In this document: one piece after another, positions 34,433-42,773 of the stretch
Numbering within the stretch: position 1 is the stretch's first letter
Layout of the letters: each line of letters begins with the position of its first letter
NCBI GenBank assembly: GCA_947476275.1
Contig: CANJPQ010000029.1
Location: forward strand, 1 to 54,391
Direction: 5' to 3'
DNA: 54,391 nucleotides
Origin: Fidelibacterota bacterium
GTDB taxonomy: Bacteria > Pseudomonadota > Alphaproteobacteria > Rhodospirillales > Rhodospirillaceae
Notes under the pieces: model-generated
What the model was told of the DNA's origin: nothing
Database searches by the model: none
Seen by the model: only the letters and a program-made list of their open reading frames with translations
Translations under genes and position numbers: made by a program

Positions 34433-35605
34433 TCACGTCGGTCGACCACCGGCGGGCTTCTCGATGATGTGCTCCAGCACGTCGACCCAGGTCCGGGTCA
34501 CGGCGGCCCAGCTGAAGTACGTCTCGGCACGGACGCGGCTGGCGCGGCCCATGACCTCGCGCTGCGCCGGGTTCTCCGCAAGGGTGGTCAAAGCTTTGAC
34601 CCACCCATCGATATCGTCCTTGGCGACCAATAGGCCATTGATGCCGTCGATCACGGCCTCCGACATGCCGGAGACCTTCGAGGCGATGATCGGAAGGCCC
34701 GCTGCCATCGCCTCCAGCAACGCAATTGGCATGCCGTCTTCACGGGCCGGCAGCACGAACACATCGGCGCTGCGATAGATCGGCGGCAGGGCGGCCTTGT
34801 CCAACCAGCCGCGAACATGCATCCGGTCGGCGAAATTGAAGCGCCCGGCCAAGCCCGCCAGCCGCGTCCACTCAGGTCCGTCGCCGGCAAGCACCAGACG
34901 CCACGGCAACGTATGCGGCAGCTTCGCGAGCGCCTGGATCAAGATGTCGAGACCCTTCTGGTGCACCAGTCGTCCGACGAACAGAAGCCGCAACTCAGGC
35001 CCGGCGATGTATGTCTCTTTCGGCGCGATGCCGTCGACGTCCGCGCCGGCGGGGATGACGCCGATGGGCTGGTCCGGCGCATGGCGATGCGCGAGTCTGG
35101 CAAACCCCTGCGAGCTTGCGACCACGGCGCCCGCATCCTGCCAGATACGGCGCAGCACCCCGCTCGCCAGCTTGCGCCAGCGCGCGAGTTCCGGCACGTC
35201 GAAGCCGGGCACGTCGCCGCCTTGCAGCGCAATCGCGTATGGCGCGCCGTTCGTGCGCTTCAACAGCCAGCCGACCGGGCCGCTCGGAATACCGGCGAAC
35301 GCAAGCACGACATCGGGGCGCCAATGGCGCGCCAGCCCCGGCGCCACCAAGCCCGCGGACAGCATGAAGGCGATCATCTCCGGAACCGAGCACCGGTCCT
35401 TGTGCTGCCGGAACGCGAAGATGCGTCGCACCGTAATGCCGTCGGCGTATTCGATCCGCGGCAGGCGCCCCCATGCGGCGGTCAGCACAAACGGTTGGTG
35501 GCCCAGTTTCGCGAGCGCGTGGGCGATGTGATAGGTGGCGTTCGCGCCGCCGCCCCCGAGCGGCGGGTACTCGTGGTTGATCAATAGAATCCGACGCGGC
35601 GTCAT
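34433..35605 (-). CDS. Glycosyltransferase family 4
   Basis: A 390-residue GT-B glycosyltransferase. The N-terminal acceptor domain begins ILLINHEYPPLGGGGANATY, a pattern typical of GT4; the C-terminal donor domain contains LLFVGRLVHQKGLDILIQAL and the EGMPIALLEAMAAGLPIIAS loop with the E-x7-E signature. It probably adds a hexose to a lipid-linked surface glycan. ATG at 35605; it is 22 bases downstream of the GT-C-like gene and belongs to a sugar-lipid cassette reaching 39951. Confidence 0.9.
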   Translation of the reverse strand: MTPRRILLINHEYPPLGGGGANATYHIAHALAKLGHQPFVLTAAWGRLPRIEYADGITVRRIFAFRQHKDRCSVPEMIAFMLSAGLVAPGLARHWRPDVVLAFAGIPSGPVGWLLKRTNGAPYAIALQGGDVPGFDVPELARWRKLASGVLRRIWQDAGAVVASSQGFARLAHRHAPDQPIGVIPAGADVDGIAPKETYIAGPELRLLFVGRLVHQKGLDILIQALAKLPHTLPWRLVLAGDGPEWTRLAGLAGRFNFADRMHVRGWLDKAALPPIYRSADVFVLPAREDGMPIALLEAMAAGLPIIASKVSGMSEAVIDGINGLLVAKDDIDGWVKALTTLAENPAQREVMGRASRVRAETYFSWAAVTRTWVDVLEHIIEKPAGGRPT

Positions 35606-35627
35606 CCTGGCGTTATACGGCCGAATG

Positions 35628-37160
35628 CTAGTCCGGGATACTGGCACATAAGGCTTCGTTCCCCGCGCCGTTGCGTTGGCGCAGCTCGAAGCTGCCGTCG
35701 CGCGCGGCGACATCGAAGCCGCCGTCCATCGCCGTCTGGAATGCCGTCATCTCCGCCGGGGCGGTTTCGCGCATGGCCGGGAACGTCGCTTGCAATACTT
35801 TCGGATCGGTCCAGGCGCGGTCGATCACCACCCAAGCCGCATCGCGCATCGCCGCTATGCAAGCTCCCCGATACTGCCAACCGGGACTGTACCCCGGCAC
35901 AAACAGATCGTACGCGGCCACATGCGTCCGTGCGGTTAGGAACGGCAGCAGCGGCATGTAGGGATAGAACAGGAAGCGGTCGCCCGCTGGCGTGGCGGCG
36001 ATCCGCGCGAGGATTTCTTTCAGCCCGGCTTGCCCTTGCAGACGAACGGGTCCGCGCGCGGTGTTCACGGTCTCAACAGAACGTACGGCCTTGGCATAGT
36101 CGGCGTACCCGATGAGCGAGGGCACGAGCAGTCCCAGCCCTATGCCCGCCGCGGCAAAACGTAACGCCTTTGGCCAGTGCGCAGCGATGCCTTGCAGCAC
36201 GGCCGAAAGCAACGGCAAGGCCAGCGGCGCGGCCATGGCGATGTGGATCGTGTCCGGCCGTGGAAAGCAGCTGATGAAACCGGCAATCGCGAAGGCGACA
36301 CAGATGTGAATGCGGCGGTCGCCAAAGACGCGCCCGCGGTCACGCGCGGCGAGATACAGCATCGCGAACGCCAACAGCGGATATAGCACCTGCATCGGCC
36401 GGTCCTGCGCCTGCGCCCCGGCACCGAACGGCACGCCCTGGATCGGCGAATAGTTCTGCGCCGGGAACAGGATCGCTTGCTCGAACGCCGCCCCCAACGT
36501 CCCTTGCACCGCCAGCGCCGCGATCAGCGCGAGCGGTACAATCGCGCAGCCGATGATGTAAGCGATCAGATTACGTCCACGACCCACGAACGCGTTCAAG
36601 GCCGCCAGCGCCGCCAACGCGCCCACCGTCGGCATCGTCATTCCCGCTGCGCCGATGGCCAGTCCGGCGATCAGCGCGTCACGCCGCGCGGTCCGCGGTG
36701 CGTCCACGGCGCGCAAGGCCGCGCCCACTGCCACCATCGCGAACATCGCGCACAGCCAGTGATAGCTCACCTGCGTCCAATAGCCCTGCGACATGACCAC
36801 CCACGCACTCGCGATCACGGCCGAGAGCGGCGCGCGTCGCGACGCCGTGCGGCACGCGAGGAAGGTCAGGCAGGCGATGGCGGCAATGCAAGCGATGGCC
36901 AGCACCCGCGCCGACAGCCACGACACACCCGCGATGGCGAACCAACCTTCAAGGAACACCACGCCGCCCGGCGGCAGGAAGAAGAAGGTGTCGCGATAAA
37001 GAGCATGGCCATTCAGGGCCCGGTCCGCTGCGTGCAGCAGGATGCCCTCATCGCCCAGCCACGCCATGTGGTGCGCGAACGGCAGGCACAGCAGCACGGC
37101 GATCCCCGCAATGGCGAACAGCCACGCAAGATCGCGCCTGTTCTGCACCAAGCCGCTCAT
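35628..37160 (-). CDS. Polytopic membrane protein, GT-C (GT39/ArnT-like) glycosyltransferase fold
   Basis: A 510-residue protein with about 10-12 hydrophobic segments. The first periplasmic loop carries WLGDEGILLHAADRALNG, then YRDTFFFLPPGG, which fits the catalytic acidic motif of GT-C enzymes that use polyprenyl-phosphate sugars. The C-terminal region (from ~400) is soluble and probably periplasmic. The neighbouring GT2 genes could make its lipid-linked donor. Specificity is unknown. The start ATG overlaps the methyltransferase stop by 4 bp. Confidence 0.78.
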   Translation of the reverse strand: MSGLVQNRRDLAWLFAIAGIAVLLCLPFAHHMAWLGDEGILLHAADRALNGHALYRDTFFFLPPGGVVFLEGWFAIAGVSWLSARVLAIACIAAIACLTFLACRTASRRAPLSAVIASAWVVMSQGYWTQVSYHWLCAMFAMVAVGAALRAVDAPRTARRDALIAGLAIGAAGMTMPTVGALAALAALNAFVGRGRNLIAYIIGCAIVPLALIAALAVQGTLGAAFEQAILFPAQNYSPIQGVPFGAGAQAQDRPMQVLYPLLAFAMLYLAARDRGRVFGDRRIHICVAFAIAGFISCFPRPDTIHIAMAAPLALPLLSAVLQGIAAHWPKALRFAAAGIGLGLLVPSLIGYADYAKAVRSVETVNTARGPVRLQGQAGLKEILARIAATPAGDRFLFYPYMPLLPFLTARTHVAAYDLFVPGYSPGWQYRGACIAAMRDAAWVVIDRAWTDPKVLQATFPAMRETAPAEMTAFQTAMDGGFDVAARDGSFELRQRNGAGNEALCASIPD

Positions 37161-37933
37161 GCCGCCTTCCGCGCGATGGCCAGCAGCGAGGTTCCGAGCG
37201 GCGGGCTTTTCAGCAGCGCCGTCTCCACCGCGCTCACCGCCGCCAGCGCACCGTTGATCACCCCCGCCGGCGGCTGGAACCCCGCGGTCGTCACCGCATC
37301 CGTACTCTCGATGCCGCGCACGTACAGCTTACGCAACAGTGCGATCGGCACTAGGCTCAGGCCCCAGTAACGCATCAGCTGAACATTCAGATGCGCGGCG
37401 CCCAATGCGTGGCCCAGCATGGGCTTGTCGTAGCGGCGCAAGTGCCCCACCACCGTGTCGTAGCGCGACGACAGCGCTTCAAGCGCCGGTACGTTGATGA
37501 TGATCGCGCCGCCCGGCTTCAGGTGGAACGCGGCTGACTCCAGGAACGCGCTGGTATCGCCGATGTGTTCGATCACATCCAGCAACAGCACCACGTCATA
37601 GCGCGCCGCAAGCTCGGGCCGCCGGTCGTGGATGTTGTAGAACAGCGTGCGCCCCCGGCAGGTCGCACTCATCTCCAAAGCTGTGCGATTGAGATCGCAG
37701 CCGTCGACCGTCCAGCGCGTGTTCGCATCAAGCGCCCGGCGCATGGCGCCATGACCGCAGCCGATGTCGAGGGCGCTCAAGGACGCGGACGCATCCAGGC
37801 CCGCATCCGCGAACGCCCGCATCAGGGCCGCGCTCCGCCAGCGCACCCAAAAATGATCGTCGTTCGCGATGTCGTACCAGACCTCGGCAAAGGCCGCGGC
37901 TTCGTCGCGCGACAGGATTTCGATCTCGCTCAT
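37157..37933 (-). CDS. Class I SAM-dependent methyltransferase of the sugar/lipid cassette
   Basis: A 258-residue methyltransferase. The SAM motif I is ALDIGCGHGAMRRAL, and the post-I acidic residue follows in VDGCDLNR. The segment VVLLLDVIEHIGDTSAFL resembles Ubi/lipid-type methyltransferases. It is the first gene of the 37933-34433 minus-strand run and is coupled to the GT-C gene. A short leader start (GTG at 37948) exists; I take the ATG at 37933. The acceptor might be a glycan or a quinone-like lipid; neighbours favour a glycan (inference). Confidence 0.8.
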   Translation of the reverse strand: MSEIEILSRDEAAAFAEVWYDIANDDHFWVRWRSAALMRAFADAGLDASASLSALDIGCGHGAMRRALDANTRWTVDGCDLNRTALEMSATCRGRTLFYNIHDRRPELAARYDVVLLLDVIEHIGDTSAFLESAAFHLKPGGAIIINVPALEALSSRYDTVVGHLRRYDKPMLGHALGAAHLNVQLMRYWGLSLVPIALLRKLYVRGIESTDAVTTAGFQPPAGVINGALAAVSAVETALLKSPPLGTSLLAIARKAA

Positions 37934-37979
37934 GCACCTGAAAGTCACCGACTCTTCCCAGAGTTACAATAGGTGTGTT

Positions 37980-38993
37980 ATGGCCTCTCGCATGCTAACG
38001 ACCGCAACTGGTTCGGGGATCGCCGCCGTCACGGCCACCAAGCCGGGCTGCCGCCTCTCCGTCGTTGTGCCTTGCTACAACGAGTCCAAGGTCCTTCTCG
38101 AGCTCCATCGCCGTCTCACCGCCGCTTGTACGGCCGCGGTCGGCGCGGACTACGAGATCGTGCTGGTGAACGACGGCTCCCGCGACGATACCCTGGCCGT
38201 CATGACGGGCCTGGTGGCGGAAGACCGCAGAATCGTCGCCGTCAACCTCGCGCGCAACTACGGTCATCAGATCGCGCTCAGCGCGGGCCTGCGCTATTGC
38301 CGCGGCGCGCTCATCCTGATCATCGACGCCGACCTGCAGGACCCGCCGGAACTTCTGCCGCAGATGCTGGCGCTGATCGATCAAGGCGCCGAGGTGGTCT
38401 ACGGCCAGCGCCGCACCCGCAAAGGTGAGCCGTGGTTCCGCCGCACGGCGATGAAGGTCTACTACCGCCTGCTCAAGCGCATGGTGGAGATCGACATCCC
38501 CCTCGATACCGGCGACTTCCGCCTCATCACCCGACGCGTGCTCGATATCCTCAACGCCATGCCGGAACAGCACCGCTTCATCCGCGGCATGATCAGCTGG
38601 ATCGGCCTCAAGCAAGTGCCCGTCCTCTACGACCGCGACGCGCGCTTCGCCGGCGACAGCCACTACACTTACCGAAAGCTGCTCGGGCTTGCCTTCGACG
38701 GCATCACCGGCTTCTCGGTTGTGCCCCTGCGGCTCGCGTCGTACTTCGGGATCTTCTCGGGCATCGTCGGCCTGGCGATGCTGATCTACTCCATCGGCGG
38801 CTATTTCTTCGCCAATGCGCCGGTGGGCTGGGCCAGCCAGACCACCATCATCCTGGTGCTGGGCAGCGGTCAGTTGATCGTGCTGGGCATTGTTGGCGAG
38901 TATCTCGGCCGGCTCTATATCGAGTCCAAGCGCCGACCGATCTTTCTCATTGAAAGCGTCATCGGCGGCGAAGACAAAGCGCCATCGCCATAA
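37980..38993 (+). CDS. Membrane-anchored GT2 glycosyltransferase (polyprenyl-phosphate sugar synthase type)
   Basis: A 337-residue GT-A enzyme. The N-terminal domain shows SVVVPCYNESKVLLELHR, VLVNDGSRDDT and IIDADLQDPPELLP (DxD-like metal site); two hydrophobic segments near residues 245-310 anchor it. This matches the DPM1/GtrB/ArnC group, which loads a sugar onto undecaprenyl phosphate. It is divergent from the methyltransferase and converges, after four bases, with a second enzyme of the same type. The ATG at 37980 begins 46 bases from the divergent start. Confidence 0.88.
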   Translation: MASRMLTTATGSGIAAVTATKPGCRLSVVVPCYNESKVLLELHRRLTAACTAAVGADYEIVLVNDGSRDDTLAVMTGLVAEDRRIVAVNLARNYGHQIALSAGLRYCRGALILIIDADLQDPPELLPQMLALIDQGAEVVYGQRRTRKGEPWFRRTAMKVYYRLLKRMVEIDIPLDTGDFRLITRRVLDILNAMPEQHRFIRGMISWIGLKQVPVLYDRDARFAGDSHYTYRKLLGLAFDGITGFSVVPLRLASYFGIFSGIVGLAMLIYSIGGYFFANAPVGWASQTTIILVLGSGQLIVLGIVGEYLGRLYIESKRRPIFLIESVIGGEDKAPSP

Positions 38994-38997
38994 CCCG

Positions 38998-39951
38998 TCA
39001 GTCGAAGTTGATGCGTTCTTTGACGGTGTAGGGGCGCTTGTCGCGCGCCTCGAAGTAAATCCGCACCAGCACTTCGGCGAGCAGTCCCATCAGGATGCAC
39101 ATCACGCCGGTGATGAAGCCCAGCGTGAACAATAGCGGCAGCGGTGTGCGGTTCAGGTGCACGCCCTCGAACAGGCGCAAGTACACCGCCCATAGACCGG
39201 CGACGCCCGCGAGCCCGAAGAACGACAGCCCCACCGTACCGAAGATGTAGATCGGCTTGGTCTCGTACTGGGTGAGGAACTTCACCACCAACAGATCGAG
39301 CAGCACCTTGAAGATGCGGTCGAGGCCGTACTTCGATTTGCCGAGTGTGCGCGCGCGATGTGCCACGGGCAGTTCCGTGATCTTGGCACCCTGCCACTTC
39401 GCATAGATCGGCACGAAGCGGTGCATCTCGCCGTAGAGGCGGAAGCCCTCCAGCACCTCGCGGCGATAGGCCTTCAGCGTGCAGCCATAGTCGTTCAAGG
39501 GCACGCCCGAAACATAACTGATCAAGCCATTGGCGAGTTTGCTCGGCAGCGTGCGCGTGAGGAACGCATCCTTGCGATCCTTGCGCCAGCCGGAAACGAC
39601 ACCGTAACCCTCGTCGAGTTTCGCCAGCATCCGTGGAATGTCGCTGGGGTCGTTCTGCAGATCGCCGTCCATCGGCACGATCACTGCACCGGCGGCGTAG
39701 TCGATGCCCGCCATCATCGCGCCGGTCTGGCCGACGTTGCGTTTGAAGGAGATCACCTTGAAGCGCTTGTTCTGCGCAGCGGCTTCGCTGAGGGCGGCGA
39801 AGGTACCGTCCGTGGAGCCGTCATCCACGAAGATCACTTCATACGGCCGTCCCATGGGATCGAGGGCCGCCGTCAACGCAGCCGTCAACGGGCCGACATT
39901 GCCGGCCTCGTTCATCATCGGGATCACGACGGAAACCAGATCCGCGGACAC
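38998..39951 (-). CDS. Second GT2 glycosyltransferase of the GtrB/DPM1 type
   Basis: A 317-residue paralogue of the preceding family, with SVVIPMMNEAGNVGPLTAAL, VIFVDDGSTDGTF and VPMDGDLQNDPSDIPRML. Two C-terminal hydrophobic segments (about 235-300) anchor it in the membrane. The GTG start has GAGGG upstream. Two such enzymes beside a GT-C protein suggest that more than one lipid-linked sugar is made here. It converges with the GT2 gene at 37980. Confidence 0.88.
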   Translation of the reverse strand: MSADLVSVVIPMMNEAGNVGPLTAALTAALDPMGRPYEVIFVDDGSTDGTFAALSEAAAQNKRFKVISFKRNVGQTGAMMAGIDYAAGAVIVPMDGDLQNDPSDIPRMLAKLDEGYGVVSGWRKDRKDAFLTRTLPSKLANGLISYVSGVPLNDYGCTLKAYRREVLEGFRLYGEMHRFVPIYAKWQGAKITELPVAHRARTLGKSKYGLDRIFKVLLDLLVVKFLTQYETKPIYIFGTVGLSFFGLAGVAGLWAVYLRLFEGVHLNRTPLPLLFTLGFITGVMCILMGLLAEVLVRIYFEARDKRPYTVKERINFD

Positions 39952-39981
39952 GGGAACCCTCTTGCGCTATGCGCGACAGTT

Positions 39982-40770
39982 TTAAGGCGCAGGCGTCAGG
40001 ATCACCAGCTTGAACTCCGGCCGCGGCGCGAAGGCAAAGCTGTGCTGGTCATAGGCGCGCAAGCCGTCGTCCGGATGGCGGAAGCTGCGCGCACCGCCTT
40101 CCCGCGTCAGCACCGCCTGGCGTCGCCAGCCTTGATCGAACAACACGCTGCGCTTGCGCAAGTCCGTGATCAGCGTTTCGACCGCCGGCGTATCGATCTC
40201 GCGGCCCACATCGGCGCGGAATTCCGAAATCACGCGACTCGCGCGCTCGTCCCATGGCGTGATCAGTTTCTTCGCCACCGGATTGAGGAAGATGTAGCGC
40301 AAGAGATTGCGATCCGCGCGCGCATCGTCGCGATGATCGAGCCAGCCGATGAAAAGCCGCGCCGCCGCGGCATTCCAGGCACACGCCGTCCACACGCGAT
40401 CGAGCACGTAAGCCGGCGTCGTCACCGCCTGCACCGCACGGTCGAGGCCTTCGGGCACCTGTGCGGCGGTCTCCGCCGGCAGATGCGGATCGCGCTTCTC
40501 GGCGAGTTCGAACAGATAGCCGCGCTCGGCGACCGAAAGCTGCAGCGCATCCGCCAGTCGCGCCAGCGCGGCCGGTGAGACCGACACGTCGCGGCCCTGC
40601 TCGATCCAGGTGTACCAGGTCGCGCTGATGCCGGAGAGCTGGGCGATCTCCTCCCGCCGCAGGCCCGGCGTGCGCCGCCGCCGTCCCGCTGCCAATCCGG
40701 CGCTCTCCGGCGGCACGGCGGCGCGGCGCGCTTTCAAAAATGCAGCCAAGGCCTGGCGATGGGCGGTCAT
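39982..40770 (-). CDS. XRE-family regulator with MmyB-like ligand domain
   Basis: A 262-residue repressor-type protein. The HTH lies at residues 35-85 (LRREEIAQLSGISATWYTWI, then EQGRDVSVSP); the rest matches the MmyB-like domain, which is thought to bind fatty-acid-like ligands, with typical words such as VWTACAWNAAAARLF and NLLRYIFLNP. Such genes usually face the gene they control. The ATG at 40770 faces a methyltransferase across 84 bases that contain a clear palindrome. A much longer upstream frame runs antisense through the methyltransferase and is not coding. Confidence 0.9.
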   Translation of the reverse strand: MTAHRQALAAFLKARRAAVPPESAGLAAGRRRRTPGLRREEIAQLSGISATWYTWIEQGRDVSVSPAALARLADALQLSVAERGYLFELAEKRDPHLPAETAAQVPEGLDRAVQAVTTPAYVLDRVWTACAWNAAAARLFIGWLDHRDDARADRNLLRYIFLNPVAKKLITPWDERASRVISEFRADVGREIDTPAVETLITDLRKRSVLFDQGWRRQAVLTREGGARSFRHPDDGLRAYDQHSFAFAPRPEFKLVILTPAP

Positions 40771-40784
40771 GGTGGCTTTAATAC

Positions 40785-40804
40785 CAGGATAAGTGGTTAT
40801 CTTG
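40785..40804. promoter_or_regulatory. Palindromic operator candidate between regulator and methyltransferase
   Basis: CAGGATAA (40785-40792) and TTATCTTG (40797-40804) form 8-bp half-sites with one mismatch around GTGG. It is AT-rich relative to its surroundings and lies in the divergent promoter region, 14 bases upstream of the regulator's start and 50 before the methyltransferase. It probably binds the MmyB-like regulator. Confidence 0.55.
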
Positions 40805-40854
40805 TACCAGTTTAAATTCTGCGCGAAACCTCCATCCCCACCAAGGAGGTTCCG

Positions 40855-41625
40855 ATGTCTGCCGATACCCACCAGTCGCTGGTGACTCACCAGTTCAGCC
40901 CCGCCGCCGCGGCATACGTGACCAGCCCCGTCCATGCGACCGGCGAAGACCTGACGCAGATCGCCATGTCCATGCGCGATGCGAAGCCTGCGCGCGTGCT
41001 CGACATGGGTTGCGGCGGCGGGCACGCCAGCTTTGCGGCGGCACCGTATGCGGGTGAGGTGATCGCTTACGACTTGTCCGCCGACATGCTGGCCGCGGTG
41101 AAGGCGGAAGGCGCGCGGCGCACCTTGCCGAACATCGTCACGCGCCAGGGCGCGGCTGAATCCTTGCCCTTCGCCGACGCGCACTTCGATGCCGTGCTGA
41201 CGCGCCTGAGTGCCCATCACTGGACTGACGTGGGCGCGGGCTTGCGCGAAGCGCGGCGCGCACTGAAGCCGGGCGGTCGCGCGATCTTCATCGACGTCAC
41301 CGCGCCGGATCATCCGGGCATCGATACCTGGTTCCAGACGATGGAACTGCTGCGCGATCCCTCCCATGTCCGGAACTACAGCCATGCCGAATGGATGGGG
41401 CATCTGGCGGCGGCGCGCTTCCGCGTCGATGCCATAACGCCGCGCCGCATGCGGCTGGATTTCGCCAGTTGGATCGCACGGCTGTCCACGCCGCCGCTGC
41501 ATGTTCAGGCCTTGCGGGCGCTGCATGCCCGCATGCCGGCGGAGATTGCGGCGTATTTCGAGTTGGAGCCGGACGGCAGCTTCACCATCGATACCCTCAC
41601 AATCGAGGCCCATGCCGCGGTATAG
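40855..41625 (+). CDS. Class I SAM-dependent methyltransferase (UbiE/arsM-like small-molecule type)
   Basis: A 256-residue methyltransferase with the SAM motif VLDMGCGGGHASFAAA, the acidic post-motif in YDLSADMLAAVKAEG, and the ALKPGGRAIFIDV motif III. Sequence such as FDAVLTRLSAHHWTDV is typical of methyltransferase type 11 (small-molecule acceptors). AGGAGG lies six bases before the ATG, an excellent site. Probably repressed by the divergent MmyB-like regulator. The acceptor is unknown. Confidence 0.88.
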   Translation: MSADTHQSLVTHQFSPAAAAYVTSPVHATGEDLTQIAMSMRDAKPARVLDMGCGGGHASFAAAPYAGEVIAYDLSADMLAAVKAEGARRTLPNIVTRQGAAESLPFADAHFDAVLTRLSAHHWTDVGAGLREARRALKPGGRAIFIDVTAPDHPGIDTWFQTMELLRDPSHVRNYSHAEWMGHLAAARFRVDAITPRRMRLDFASWIARLSTPPLHVQALRALHARMPAEIAAYFELEPDGSFTIDTLTIEAHAAV

Positions 41626-41650
41626 TCGGTCTCCCGTGGGGAGGATTTCG

Positions 41651-42709
41651 ATGCTGCGTCGCTTCTGCCTGATCGCTCTCGTCGCGCTCGCGCCAAAACT
41701 TGTTCTGGCAGCATGTACCATCCCGCCGGTGGCGACGAAGGGCGTCACCGGCTTCCAGGAAGTCGTGATCAGCGTCGGCCATCTCGAAGGCGCCATCAGC
41801 ACCTGGCGCGATGTCGGCGGGTTCGATGTCGTGTGCCAAGGCAAGGTGAGCGACGACGTCGCGATCCTCTGGGGCGTGCCGAAGGGCACGGATATCGACG
41901 AAGCTGTCTTGAAGAAGCCGGGCCTTGGCCGCGGCCTCGTGCGCCTGGTGCAATTCCACGGCCTGCCGCAAGTGCAGATCCGCTCTGCCGCCATGCCCTG
42001 GGACACCGGCGGCATTTTCGATATCTATATGTACGTGAATGATGTGCATGCGGTGTTTGCCGCCCTGCGCGCCCGCGGCTGGCAGTCCTACAACGACCCG
42101 GTCACCTATACCCTCGGCGTGACCACCGTCACGGAGGTGATCGCGCGCGGGCCGAACGGCGAAGCGCTGTGTCTCATGCAGCGCGACGCGCCCGCTTACA
42201 ACAAAGCCGATCATGGTCTCGACGCCACCAAGCCGCTCAACTTCGGCGCGCCCTTCAACGCGGCCATGGTGAGCAAGGACATCGCGCCGGCGGAACATCT
42301 GTTCGCCGATATCCTCGGCTGGAAGATGCATATCGGCGGCGATTCGAAGTCGCAGGCGCCCGGTGACAATCCGCTCGGCATCCCGAAGAACATCGCCATG
42401 TCGACGTCGCGCAAGTTCGGCGCCTATGCGCCGCATCCGACCGACCGCAACGGGTCGATCCAGGCGATGGCCAACATCGGCCTCGACGGCCGGGATTTTA
42501 GCGATCAGGCCCATGCGCCCAACCTGGGGAACCTCGTGCTGCGTGTGCCGGTGCCCGACATGAAATCGTTTGCTGCCGACTTCACCAAGAAAGGCGGCGT
42601 CATCTCCGCGCCTGCGCGCACGCTCGACCTGCCGCCCTATGGCAAGGTCGACATCCTCGGCGTCACCGCGCCCAACGGCGCGCGCCTCGAGTTCTTTGCG
42701 AAGAAATAG
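41651..42709 (+). CDS. Exported VOC (glyoxalase-fold) protein, probable lipoprotein
   Basis: A 352-residue two-module vicinal-oxygen-chelate protein. The N-terminus is a signal peptide ending LVLAAC, in which LAAC fits a lipobox with the modified cysteine at residue 22. Each half has a VOC module (FQEVVISVGHLEGAISTWRD; AMVSKDIAPAEHLFADILGW). VOC enzymes are usually cytoplasmic, so surface or periplasmic localisation is notable. GGAGG is eight bases upstream of the start. The next gene, on the other strand, is a paralogue with a different export signal. Confidence 0.82.
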   Translation: MLRRFCLIALVALAPKLVLAACTIPPVATKGVTGFQEVVISVGHLEGAISTWRDVGGFDVVCQGKVSDDVAILWGVPKGTDIDEAVLKKPGLGRGLVRLVQFHGLPQVQIRSAAMPWDTGGIFDIYMYVNDVHAVFAALRARGWQSYNDPVTYTLGVTTVTEVIARGPNGEALCLMQRDAPAYNKADHGLDATKPLNFGAPFNAAMVSKDIAPAEHLFADILGWKMHIGGDSKSQAPGDNPLGIPKNIAMSTSRKFGAYAPHPTDRNGSIQAMANIGLDGRDFSDQAHAPNLGNLVLRVPVPDMKSFAADFTKKGGVISAPARTLDLPPYGKVDILGVTAPNGARLEFFAKK

Positions 42710-42711
42710 CT

Positions 42712-42735
42712 GATCGCGAGAGTTTGCGCGCGATC
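42712..42735. terminator. Possible hairpin between the two convergent VOC genes
   Basis: GATCGCG (42712-42718) pairs with CGCGATC (42729-42735) around ten bases, three bases past the VOC lipoprotein stop. A further TGATCGCG copy lies near 42764. No T-run follows, so terminator function is uncertain. Confidence 0.35.
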
Positions 42736-42773
42736 GGACGGAAAACCGGCAACCACTTTTCCTGATCGCGCGC

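Noticed and set aside
40771-42015. Extended minus-strand frame upstream of the MmyB-like regulator
   Set aside because: It is antisense to the methyltransferase and VOC genes; the conserved regulator starts at 40770.
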